The translations under genes and the position numbers were made by a program. From positions 6,807,790-6,871,789 of the forward strand of contig NC_060899.1 of assembly GCF_014805685.1 (NCBI RefSeq): a stretch of DNA of 64,000 nt, given 5' to 3'. The notes under the pieces were generated by a model. The model was given only the letters and a program-made list of their open reading frames with translations. It was not told the origin of the DNA and searched no databases. This document shows positions 38,472 to 49,816 of this stretch, in pieces (position 1 is the first letter of the stretch; each line of letters opens with the position of its first letter). Source of the DNA: Silurus meridionalis. Taxonomy: Eukaryota; Chordata; Actinopteri; Siluriformes; Siluridae.

Positions 38472-40394
38472 GCAGCACGCATTTGTTTTTAACATTTTTT
38501 ATCTAGAAAAAATAAATACATATAAAAGTGGCAAAATTAAAACCTTCAACACAACACACATTTATTCACGACGTCCTTTCTTTACTCTGATATATTTTTT
38601 AAATGAATAAACTCCACCAAAAAACATTTTTTATGCTCTATGTTGAATTATGGTTTTACTAATAATAAAAATACATTTGCATGAAGCATTTATATATACC
38701 AATGCCCATTTTTATTAGAGTATTAATTAATTTAAGGTACATTTAGAATAGATAAAATGTGCGATTAAGTTGTGATTAATCACGAGCTAACGCATGACAA
38801 TCATGTGATTAATCGCAATGAAATATTTTAATCGATGAACTGATTTTGATTATTGCGTTAAAAACTATTTTTGCAAAACACAAACTTCAATAATTGCATT
38901 GAAAACACTTTTTTTTTATACTATGTTCTCTATATGTTCTATGACATAATAATTCACGATTCCATTCAGGTGAGATCAAATATGATTTCTGACCTGTTTA
39001 AGCCTGAACTCAGGTATTTAACACAGATGGTGTTGGGGGTGTCAGTAAACACTGTTACAGTAAAATGCTAGATGGCAGTGTAGCTCCATTACAGCTATAT
39101 TAGTGTCCACTGAATCTATCTCTTCTCTATCTGTCAATTACTGTGTGTGTGCAGCACTAGACTGAGCTGAAGATGCTCACTTGTAGATGAGTTACACATT
39201 ATATAATAATATTATTTGCATGTACAACATCTTGATGTCGGCGCATTGATTATTATAGGTGCTACAGCGCAAACTCGACGCTGGCTAAAAAGTTCATAAC
39301 AACAAAGTCAAGGTTGATTTTGGCAGTAAATTGATTGACAAAGGGAGATTCACAATCAGCTCCCTAGTTCATTTGTCGGAATAAAGAGATTGACTATTTT
39401 AAGAGCAGTGACTCTTAAGAGTAATGACATCACATTTTCTAAAGCCTCTCAGCTTTGAGGGAAAAAAGAAAAATGAACTCTCAGCCAAGTAGTTTGTTAT
39501 TGTCAATGTTGCTGTCAGATAACTTTTGAAGTTATCGATTTTTAACTGCATTTGAGTCTATTTCAGCTAGTGTTTCAAAATCCACTAGCAAGCCTACAAT
39601 CGTGAAGTCCTACGATGAAAATATTTGACGGAAGGAATTAGTAGTTAGTTAGTAATTAAATATTCAGTATGTAGATGTAGTGACCTTGGTGCGATCTTGT
39701 GTACAACATAAATTGCTTCGCAAAGATCTGATTAAAATACACCCAGTGTGTTTTTGGCTCAATGCTGTAATTCAGCTTTGGTCCATTGTTATAGTGATGT
39801 TTGCTTCTTGGGTTGATTTCAAGAATCTGTAAATCATATTACAAGAACGAATTCACATTCAAATTGAACACACCAGCGACACAAGTTATCTACACTTCTT
39901 TATTTTTACCTGATCACAATGTGACTTGTGAAGTGACTTGAAAAGGGATGTACGGAAAAAGTGAAAATTAATTATCAAGAATTACACAATTAAAGAAAGG
40001 CCAGTTAGTTCAGGCGTGTTGCTCAATCTGCTCTCTTTTCTGCTGCTTCATTAGGCTCTTATTAATTAATATGCTTGATAAGCATGTTCCTTTTGAATAC
40101 ATATAAAAAAATAAAGCATTAACCACAATAACAAATAAAAAGAAAATTGAGGGGGCATTGGGGTGGAATTTACATTATTGAAACAAAAATCTGTTTTTCC
40201 AAGTGATCCCACACGTTTAATACCAGCACTTACCACCAGATGGCGATTCAATCACTGTAGAATATACTAGTGTAGTGTGATGTAGTGTTACCAGTATAAA
40301 GTATAAATATAGTATAAAGATTAATTATAAAAGATACATTATAAAAGATTTATGTACAATATATGAAGAGAACTAACACATACATTGAATGTTT
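38467..40394. other. Intergenic spacer, no recognised feature
   Basis: AT-rich. A motif around GATTAATC recurs near 38775-38835, perhaps part of an old element. I see no gene. Confidence 0.55.
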
Positions 40395-40720
40395 TAAATG
40401 TGTGTAGCATTGTGTGTGCAGATCAGTTAGAGTGTGTGTAACAGAATTTGTGCAGAAGAAGAAGAAGTTATTGTGTGTAACAGCTTGTGTGTGGGTCAAT
40501 AAGTGCGTGTTACAGTGTGTGTGTGTGTGTGTGCAGATCAGTGAGTGTTTGTGACAGCGTGTGCAGATCAGTGAGTGTGTGCGGGTCAGTGAAAGTGTAT
40601 AATGGCATCTATGGGTCAATAAGTGTGTGGAACAGCGTGGGTGCGGGCCAGTGAGCGTGTGTAACGGCGTCTACGGGTCAGTGAACACTTGTAACAGGGT
40701 GCGTGTGTGTTACAGCTTTA
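40395..40720. repeat. Diverged GT-rich minisatellite
   Basis: A unit of about 30-40 bases, roughly GTGTGTAACAGCGTGTGCGG then GTCAGTGAGT, repeats with variation about nine times. A (GAA)4 run lies inside. Confidence 0.75.
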
Positions 40721-41013
40721 TTTTATAATCACAGTGCAATAATTGATAGAACATTGTTTTGTTGAATTATCAGGAATCCTGGTAAAACTTGGATGCTTGT
40801 ATCTTCTATTGGAATACCATGCACTCTGTGTTTGTGTGTGTGTGTGTTTGACAGACGAAAAGAGAGATTAATGCACAAGCCAATACAAACCTGAATCTGA
40901 CCTCTTCAGCGACATCAATACTAATCACAGACCACAGTGAGACCATCAATAACTCGCATTAACAAAGAAAAAAAGTAAGAATACAAATGAGTGATTTGCA
41001 GAAAAAGTATCTG

Positions 41014-41077
<64 letters not shown>

Positions 41078-42194
41078 CAAGGACTTGCTGATCACATCTG
41101 TTCATCATCCACTGTTATTGTTCCTTCCCAATACTCATGGTTTTATAGAAGATCAAAACAGTCCAAAAAGACAATCTTGACAGCGCAGCTCGTTCCTCAA
41201 CCCTATTCTTAGGCATAATAAAGTGCTGCACCACAACTGATAGCTGCACTGTTGTATGATTATAAAAACATGGTCACTTGAACACGGCTTTGTAGAACAA
41301 TGCTGTTCCTGACGAAACAATGCATATGAGCATCTCTGACATTATGACTTACACAAAACCACCAAATATAAAAACATGACACTCTGAACACAGTGATGTT
41401 TATATTCATCTCCATTCACGCTTCACTAACAGGCCTGACTTGAGTTAGAGTCTAGAGTCATGTTTAAGTCATTTTAATTCCACATGGACTTTAAAGAACG
41501 CCTGAGCAGTTCTTTTCCCCATCAGGCTACATGTGTATATGTATATACACTGCACACTGCTTATTAATCTATTGCAAGTCAGTTGTTCCTAAACATCTGG
41601 ATATTCTCAACTTTTTATTACAGTTTAATTACTATGACTGCCACAGACCAAACACAATGATACAGAACAGCAACTGTTGTGGAACGCATTAACTGCTTGC
41701 TGTCCGAGCGGAACTGAACTCCGAACAAGGGCTTTATTGAATGCAGATGCACTTGGAGGGTAATAAATCTCTGACAGTGTCAATAATAACTGGGAAATCA
41801 ATGAAGTCGCATTCGATAATAAAACAGCAGTAACTGACAAAAGTATAACGCTGTTGATCTGAAATCCAGGTGAAATGTGGAAGCCTGTATCTTCAGACAG
41901 ATGATATCAGTGCACTATAAATAAAAAAGGGCAAAAAGGGATTTAAACGGAAAGTCAATAAAACAATTCACACATGCAGCTTCAACGTGAAATCAGAAAA
42001 TATATATCTGAAACGTGCTCTTTCTTAACAATGTCTCTTGCAAACAATGCCAATGTGTGCACGATGCATATGAAAGCAGGTTTACATTTCAATACTCCCA
42101 CACAATGTTCTCACTCAATCAAGCGTAGAAATGTCATGCGTCATCGGTTCAATCTATCTGAAAGCAAGCTCATCATCCAAAAATAACAAACTTT
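40721..42194. other. Intergenic spacer with (CA)n
   Basis: A CA microsatellite covers 41019-41071. The rest has no gene or repeat that I can classify. Confidence 0.6.
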
Positions 42195-42490
42195 ATGGCG
42201 CCCGATCAGGCATAACATTATGACCACCTGCCTAATATTTTGTTGGTCCGCCTTTTGCTGCCAAAACAGTCCTGACCGGTTGATCATTAACAGCAGTAAC
42301 TTCTTCAGCAATTTGAGCTACAGAAGTTCGTCTGTTTGAATCGGACGACACGCCCAGCCTTCGCTCCCCACGTGCATCAGTGAGCCTCGGCCGCCCATGA
42401 CCCTGTCGCCGCTTCACCACTGTTCCTTCATTGGAGCACTTTTGATAGATACTGACTACTGCAGACCAGCAATCCACTGTGTTGTTTTTT
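42195..42490 (-). mobile_element. Tc1-like element with internal deletion
   Basis: The minus-strand frame reads [35 protein letters not shown], then jumps to PVRTVLAAKGGPTKY and a stop. This joins the DNA-binding region to the C-terminus without the catalytic domain. It is related to 30690-30955. Confidence 0.85.
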
Positions 42491-42726
42491 GTTCATTGTG
42501 CTAGCTTGGGGGTTTCAATTTAGCGGTAATGTATTATGTGTTGCCGGTTGGAGCAGCCCCTTTAAGAAGGTAGCGGATGTAGGTAAGGCATGTGACCGAG
42601 GCAAGCCTCATGACATGCATCAAGAGTGAGTCATAGACAGATGTGGCGAAGAGAATCCTGTAATTTTCCAAAATAAAACATCGTTCAGAATCAGATAATA
42701 AATAAAACATAAATAATGTAAGTTAT

Positions 42727-43940
42727 GTTGCCGGTCCCAAGGCCGGCTAAAACATGAGGAGGAGAGGAGGAAGATGTCTGCAGAGACAGGAGGGAAAGGA
42801 GAAGTAAAGGAGAGTGGAGGTTTGGGTTGGTGCTATGACTGGTAGAGGGAGAGAGATAGCTGATATGATGGGTAGGAGAAGGCTAGATATGTTGTGTGTT
42901 CAGGAGACCAGGTGGAAATGTAGTAAGGCCAGGAACATTGGAGGGGCTTTAAACTGTTCTATGATGGAGTGGATGGAAAGAGAAATTGTGTAGGGGTGCA
43001 GACCTGCAGTAACTAAAGGTGAATTAAGGTGATCAGTCACACCATGAAGTTATGGGAAAGAGTAGTGGAAGCAATTTTAAGAGAAGAGGTGACCATCTGT
43101 GAGCAACTGTATGGTTTCATGCCGAGAAAGAGCACCACAGACGCATTATTTGCTTTGAAAATGTTGATGGAAAAGTATAGAGAAGGTCAGAAGGAGTTGC
43201 ATTGTGTGTGAGGAAGCCAGGTGTGGCAGAGAAGTATGTGAGGGTGGTGCAGGACATGTATGAGAACAGTGTAACAGAAGTGAAGTGTGCAGTAGAAATG
43301 AAAGACTGGTTAAAGGTGGAGGTTGGACTGCATCAAAGATCGGCCCTGAGCTCTTTTCTGTTTGAAGTAGTGATGGACAGGTTGACGGACGAGGTCAGAC
43401 AGGAGACTCCCTGGACTATGATGTTTGCGGATGATATTGTGATTTGTGGTGAGACTAGTGAGCAGGTAAAGTAATGTGCAAAGTAATGGAGAGTGTGTTA
43501 GAGAAGTGAAGAAAAGAGTGCAGGCAGGGTGGAGTGGGTGGAGAAGAGTGGCAGGAGTGATTTGTGATAGAAGGGTATCTGCAAGAGTGAAAGGGAAAGT
43601 TTATAGGACTGTGGCAATAAGTAAAAGACAGGAGGTGGAGCTGGAGGTAGCAGAGCTGAAGATGTTGAGGTTTTCGTTGGGAGTGACGAGTATAGACAAG
43701 ATTAAAAATGAGTTGATTGGAGGGACAGTGCATGTAAGATGTTTTGGGGATTGAGATGGTTTGGACATGTGCAGAGGAGGGACATGCGGTATATATCGGT
43801 AGGAGAATGCTGAAGACCAAGGAGGAGGTTTATGGATGTGGTGAGGGAAGATATGCAGGTAGTTGGTTTGAAAGAGGCAGATGTAGAGGACAGGGGGGTA
43901 TGGAGAGGGATGATCCGCTGTGGCGACCCCTAAAGGGGTG
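42727..43940 (+). mobile_element. LINE (RTE-like), internally deleted, copy 2
   Basis: An endonuclease start (GRGREIADMMGRRRLDMLCV, with QETRWKC after it) runs to about 42995. It is then joined to the middle of the reverse transcriptase at 43029 and to the family's 3' end with GTGGCGACCCCTAAAGGGG. Direct TGTTGCCGGT repeats lie at about 42540 and 42727. A Tc1 element abuts it on the right. Confidence 0.85.
43029..43487 (+). pseudogene. LINE reverse-transcriptase fragment
   Basis: Readable parts are SHTMKLWERVVEA, QLYGFMPRKSTTDALFAL, EVGLHQRSALSSFLFEVVMD and the catalytic MMFADDIVICGE. A frameshift and a deletion occur near 43205, where the first conserved aspartate block should lie. Confidence 0.88.
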
Positions 43941-43961
43941 TTGCCCGCCTTACGCAGCATA

Positions 43962-45583
43962 CAGTGCCCTCCACAATTATTGGCATCCCTGTTTAAGATG
44001 CGGTCGTGGACTTCTAAAAATTCTCCTTTTTTTTAAAACAACATAGAACCCAAATGCAAAAAAAGAGAAAAATCCAACCTTTCATTTAAGTACATAACTT
44101 TGGTGGTAAAAAAAATCATACATTTAGAAAAAAAAAAACTTGAAATCATGTGTCCCACAATTATTGGCACCCCTAACAATTCCTCTGAAAAATTTAATTT
44201 TTTTTTTTTTTTTTTATATATTTTTCTGTAGTTGCTAAGGTTGGTCAGGGTATCTAGGGACTTTTAATTAGTAATTCATGATTGACTGTTTCCCTGGGGT
44301 ATAAATATGACCTGACACAGAGGCCTAATTCTCTTACCCATTTGTCAACATGGCAAAGACAAGAGAACACACCATTCAAGTAAGGCAGATGTGTGTCGAC
44401 CTTCATAAGTCAGGCAATGGCTAACAGAAAATAGCCACTCGCCTTAACTTGCCGGTATCTACAGTCAGAGGAATCATTAAGAAGTTTAAAACAACTGGAA
44501 CAGTGACAAACAAGGCTGGAAGAGGTCCCAAGTTTATCTTGCCACAACGCACAGTGAGGAGGATGGTAAGAGAAGTAAAAAAATTTCCCAAGCTCACCGT
44601 CACAGAATTGCATCAAAGAGTGGCATCTTGGGGTCACAGAGTCTCCAAAACAACCATCAGATGCTCTCTACATGCCAACAAGCTGTTTGGGAGGCATGCA
44701 AGGAAAAAGCCTTTTCTCACTAACACTCACAAACGTAAACGCCTGGAGTTTGCTAAGCGGTACTGGGACTTCAACTGGGATCGTGTGCTTTGGTCAGATG
44801 AGACTAAGATTGAGCTTTTTGGCAACAAACACTCTAAGTGGGTCTGGCGTAAAACAAAAGATGAGTATGCCGAAAAGCACCTCATGCCCACCGTGAAGTA
44901 TGGTGGAGGATCTGTGATGCTGTGGGCCTGTTTCTCTTCCAAAGGCCCTGGGAACCTTGTTAGGGTGCATGGCATTATGAACGCTTTGAAGTACCAGGAT
45001 ATTTTAAATAAAAACCTGATGGCCTCTGCCAGAAAGCTGAAGATGGGTCGTCATTGGGTCTTTCAGCAGGATAATGATCCAAAACATGTGGCAAAATCTA
45101 CACAAAAGTGGTTCAGCAGTCACAAACTCAAGGTCCTCCCATGGCCATCTCAGTCCCCAGACCTCAACCCAATCGAAAACCTGTGGGGCGAGCTAAAGAG
45201 AAGAGTGCATAAGAGAGGACCCAGGACACTGGATGATCTAGAAAGATTGTGCAAAGAAGAATGGTCAAAAATCCCTCTCTCTGTGTTCTCCAATCTTGTG
45301 AAATGTTATAGGAGGAGATTAAGTGCTGTCTTGTTGGCAAAAGGAGGTTGTACAAAGTATTAACATCAGGGGTGCCAATAATTGTGGCACACATGATTTC
45401 AAGTTTTTTTTTTTTTTTATAAATGTGTGATTTTTTTACCACCAAAGTAATGTACTTAAATAAAAGGTTGGATTTTTCTCTTTTTTTGCATTTGGGTTCT
45501 ATGTTGTTTTAAAAAAAAGGAGAATTTTTAGAAGTCCACGACCACATCTTAAACAGGGGTGCCAATAATTGTGGAGGGCACTG
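43962..45583 (+). mobile_element. Tc1/mariner element, almost intact
   Basis: The 1622-bp element begins CAGTGCCCTCCACAATTATT and ends with its inverse, between TA dinucleotides at 43960-43961 and 45584-45585. Long inverted arms of about 200 bp flank a single transposase frame interrupted by one stop codon. Confidence 0.95.
44350..45363 (+). pseudogene. Tc1 transposase with one in-frame stop
   Basis: Starting at ATG 44350 the frame runs 338 codons to a TAA at 45361-45363 and is broken only by a TAA at codon 25 (44422-44424), in the N-terminal paired-like DNA-binding domain. All three catalytic positions are present: WSDETKIELFG, QQDNDPKH and NPIENLWGELK. Glycine-rich GGGSVMLWACF and a GRGPK hook-like motif are also visible. 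The 304 codons after the stop are open. Length and ends are those of a full Tc1-type transposase. I class it as a recently disabled copy and not a host gene. Confidence 0.93.
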
Positions 45584-45585
45584 TA

Positions 45586-45969
45586 TGGACATTGGAGCAA
45601 CCGGTGTCCCTGTGTACCACCGCCAAACGCTCAAGGCACTTTACGTCTCTTTACAACAGATTTACTGAGTTTACGGAGCTATTTTTTTTATTTTGTGTAT
45701 TTGTCTTGCACTGTCCTGTATTGTCATACACTGTCTTGTGTTGTCTTTGTGCTGTTTGCACCAGGTTGCACACATGCACTTTATGTGGCGAGGACACTTA
45801 CTGGTCCTTAGCCATGTGTTTTCTGTGATTGTTGTTGTATGTAGCACCAGGGATCAGGAGGAACGTTGTTTCATTTCACTGTGTACTGCATCAGCTACAT
45901 ATAGTTGAAATGCCAATAAAAGCTTCTTGACTTGATAAGGGCGTCTGCCAAATGACGTAAATGTAAATA
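45586..45969 (+). mobile_element. LINE 3' UTR (CR1/L2 group) plus a SINE-type tail
   Basis: TGTAGCACCAGGGATCAGG, AACGTTGTTTCATTTCACTG and TTCTTGACTTGAT match, in sense orientation, the 3' ends seen at 22808 and 51771. They are followed by a TAAGGGCGTCTGCCAAATG sequence, a common fish SINE/LINE tail. Confidence 0.78.
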
Positions 45970-46982
45970 ATATGGAAATAAGAAGGGGGGACAACAGTGG
46001 GACAACTTTGGTTTGCAGGTGCCAGTTTGGGCATCTCTTGTCCATGCCATTCAAACATTCCAAACCTCTTCATAGATGGTGTTTTATATGACTTCCATCT
46101 CTTCTTTTTTTCCATAGAAAGTGTTACACAGTTGAGAATGGGACATTGAAAATACAAAAAAAGCTCAGAATATATAGTATATGAATGCTTTTTTTTTTAT
46201 TTAAATGTGTTAATCATTTTTTATTGCTGGATCAAAATCGATTTGATTAAATGGATGCTACATGGATTCGAGAATGCACAGTATTGCTCAGATACAGATT
46301 GCACACAACATTATCATACAAGGGGAATGACAATGCAAATTATTATCTAAACAGTCCAATAAAAAACTGGATGATGCTATTTACTAAATCTCCACCTTTA
46401 ACCATGTGACATCATGCTGGTCCTTTCCTCTGCTCTGACACAGGTATTAAACAGGGTGCTTTACTACAGTAAATAATCAAAAGTACAAATCTGTCTTTAG
46501 TGCTGTGTTGCTTGAAAGCTGAAGACTAAATAAAATAAAATTAAAAAAATCACAGTGAAATATTTTACAGATAATCCCTATTGAGGTTTGGCATTCAGAC
46601 TGTCATTTACAAATAATAAATCATTCACTCAGGCACTTACACTAAGTCTTGGATGTCCAAGTTATCAGTCAACACACCAAGAATACAAATGCTTGGTTTT
46701 AAAATTCAGAGGAAATAAAAACCATCAGCGTACTTAACAGGAAATAAATGCTGCATCTCGACATCTGACATTAAAACAAAAATCTTCTATAAAATAATTT
46801 GTTTTAAACTGATAGATGCCAGTGTTTAACAAAAGATGGCATTTTTAATGACGCGCATCAGTAAATACAGTTAAAAAATATTGCATATCAGTCGCTTTAC
46901 ACTGCAGTGAGGAATTGCTTCGGTGGCATCAGCTCCAATGTTTTATACATTTACAATAGACTCAATTTACTCAAAGCAAAGT

Positions 46983-47039
<57 letters not shown>

Positions 47040-47617
47040 CTTAGATAAAAGTGCAAAAGTCTGCATTTCTCATCTCTAAACAGTGAAGTATCTCTACAAG
47101 CAGCAGACAACATCGTCAAGATATAAAACACGCAACACATGAGTATGAATGCATGAAGGAAGGAAGACTTGGTATGAACACAGTGTTCTAGATTTTTATC
47201 TTAGTGCGATTCTAGTTTACTGCGATCATCTGATATGTTTGAAGTTTTATTCAACACTGCTGGAGGATTATTAATGGGGCTAGCATGCTGCAGTTATTAA
47301 AACAAAGTAAACACAAAAAAAGATTACAACGTCGTGCAGTTTGGACAAAAAGAGATCATGTCAGTTTGCAGGTTTACTCTTGAAAAGTAGACTCAGGATT
47401 GAAATATTTTCACGAACTACTTTCGAGCTGTTAAGTGGAGTGGCTGTAAAGATAATCAACATAACTGCTGGCTGACCCACATTTTAAGGTGTCAGAGGTT
47501 TCAGCTATAACGGAAATGATACTAACCTCCCATAAAAAAAAAACCCCAAAACGGTTTAGTAGGACACATCACCATCTCCATCGAACACATCGATCATCTG
47601 AAAAGGGTACAAACATA
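45970..47617. other. Intergenic spacer with (CA)n
   Basis: A CA microsatellite covers 46987-47038. No gene is visible. The 3' untranslated region of cables2, transcribed leftward, may reach into the right part of the 46-49.8 kb interval, but I see no convincing end signal. Confidence 0.5.
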
Positions 47618-47966
47618 TACACTACATGGACAAAAGTATTGGGACACCTGACTCTTTCAGCCATATGTGGCTTTTCCCCCAAACTGTTACCACAAAGTTG
47701 GCGAGGATAAAATGGATATAGTGGAAAATCTTAAGTGGCCTGCCATCAAGGGCTCTAACCCTAATGAAACACGGACCCCCAGTCCTCCTCACCCTACTGT
47801 ATATCAGTACCTGACTTTACTAATGTCCTTATGGCTAAATGAGCCAAACTACACAATCTACTGGAACATCTTCCCAGAAGATAACAGGAACCAAGTACGG
47901 AAAGGGATGTTCAAAAAAGCACAATCTTTTGGTCAGGTGTCGCAAAATATTTATCCACGTAGTGCA
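47618..47966 (+). mobile_element. Tc1-like deletion derivative with inverted ends
   Basis: The left end TACACTACATGGACAAAAGT and the right end ATATTTATCCACGTAGTGCA are imperfect inverted copies. The inside resembles the last third of a Tc1-type transposase, with stops. It is the same family as 29967, 38100 and 55818. Confidence 0.82.
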
Positions 47967-48479
47967 TCACCCACAAATAAACAACCTGTGATTCTTTACC
48001 ATAATAAGACATTTTTCTTAAAATATTGCTTTTACCATATAAATCACAAAGACTGCATAAATATTTATCACTCTTGACCTGGGATTATACATCATATAAA
48101 TAATGATTTTACACAACACAATAGATATATTACTGGGTCCATTATAATATTACGATTTAAAAGCTCTTCCAATAAATAATTGGTCAGAAAAAGAGCAAGA
48201 ATTAAACAAATGCACTCTCGAGAGCTCACGTGCCACCTTTTGCTCGTTTACTTTTGCAAAAGTGTACTTTTTTTGGGAGGGAAAGCAAAAACCATGAAAA
48301 TTTACTTATACACCAAAGTAAAATCATAGTAATGATTCAAATGTTTGACATAAAATGTAGCTCTGAAACACTGAGTGGAATCCATTTGTTTAATTCTTGC
48401 TAGATTTCTGACCATTGACTTTTAGGCTTGGCCCCTGTTTTTGTTTAGTCTTTTGTAAAAATAATAATAATAATAATAA

Positions 48480-48511
<32 letters not shown>

Positions 48512-49816
48512 CTGCAATAATATTCACTCCCTGCTGCTCCCTGCTGCTGGGGAGTTCCTGTCAAAACAGATGTGGTTTGCTAATTAACTAAATGTTTTTT
48601 TTTACTACATTCTGCCCCCTGCTGGATTAACAGAGACTTTTTAAACATACATTTCAATTATGGACCACGAGTTGATTTGTTATGAAAGGATATTCCAGAC
48701 AATTTTACAATTAGCAAATCCTTTTCAAAATTGCCCGTAATATCCGCCATGGATTTTAATCTGGACCACGATTATCAGACTATGTTTCACAGCCCTGCTT
48801 TACAGCATCTGTGTAGTGCTTCTTCTCAGACAAAAAGCCAAATGAAACCATTTCAATGATGTATGAGGGCCGTCACTGAGAATAAATCTCAATTATTAAT
48901 CTGTGCTTTTCAGTATCCTACAGGAACAGAAAGCACTGCAGGCTTTGTATTGGCTGCTCCATTAAATCCACATTAATGTTCACAGTGACACTCGAGCTAT
49001 TATCTAACCATGATAAACAAAGCACCAATAACCTGAGGGGTGGGGGGGGATTGGGTAACCTGGGCCACACTATTTCTTTTTTAAATGTCAAGTTTCAAAG
49101 TAGAAAATACCAGAACGCAGAAGCACAGGAAATGCGCTTAAGTTCAAATCAGCTCTAATATAGAGCATTTTGACAACTGGGGCCTTGAAATAACCCAGAA
49201 CATGAGTAAATACTGCACAGAGTCTGATCACATACTACTGCTACTGGTGTGTGATAGCAATAATATAATCCGTGCTCTAAAAATGCATAGAATACAGAGG
49301 AGCAAAAGCTTTCTATACTGTAGAAAATCAAATAGTTTGGAGAGACAAAACAATGTGCAGGTAAGTGGGAAAGAAGAGTTCTGCTTAATATTAAAGTAAA
49401 AAAACATTGTGGGGGGGGGGGGTTGGTTGGGGACTGATACGCATAGTCACAGACACAGAGTCACTGACAGAGACATACAGACACAGAGACACAAACAGAA
49501 CCTGGAAAAAGCCCTACCTTGTTATTTGAGTCTTTAGAGTTAATTTAAAAGCTTCCTTTAAAACATTATGGCCATATAATCGATCTTGCGTTAGTGCCAT
49601 TTGACTTAAGTAAAACACAAAACAGAAGTTAATACTAACTATAAATGACACAGACTCTGTACGAGCCTGTGGAGTATAAATAGATCCACTTTCTCTTCCC
49701 CCATGAGCTTAGTGTAGATATAGATCAGCACTGCAACCTGCTAACATTTAACTGGCAACCTTTTCTTTTCCTCTGCTCTCATACTGTATGAACAAGCACT
49801 GATAAACTCAAGCAGT
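47967..49816. other. Spacer or cables2 3' UTR
   Basis: It contains an AT run at 48490-48511 and short G runs near 49040 and 49411. No open frame of interest. Part of it is probably cables2 3' untranslated sequence. Confidence 0.5.

Noticed and set aside
44449..45363. A 304-codon frame as a domesticated host gene
   Set aside because: It is the downstream part of a Tc1 transposase inside an element with intact inverted ends and TA flanks.
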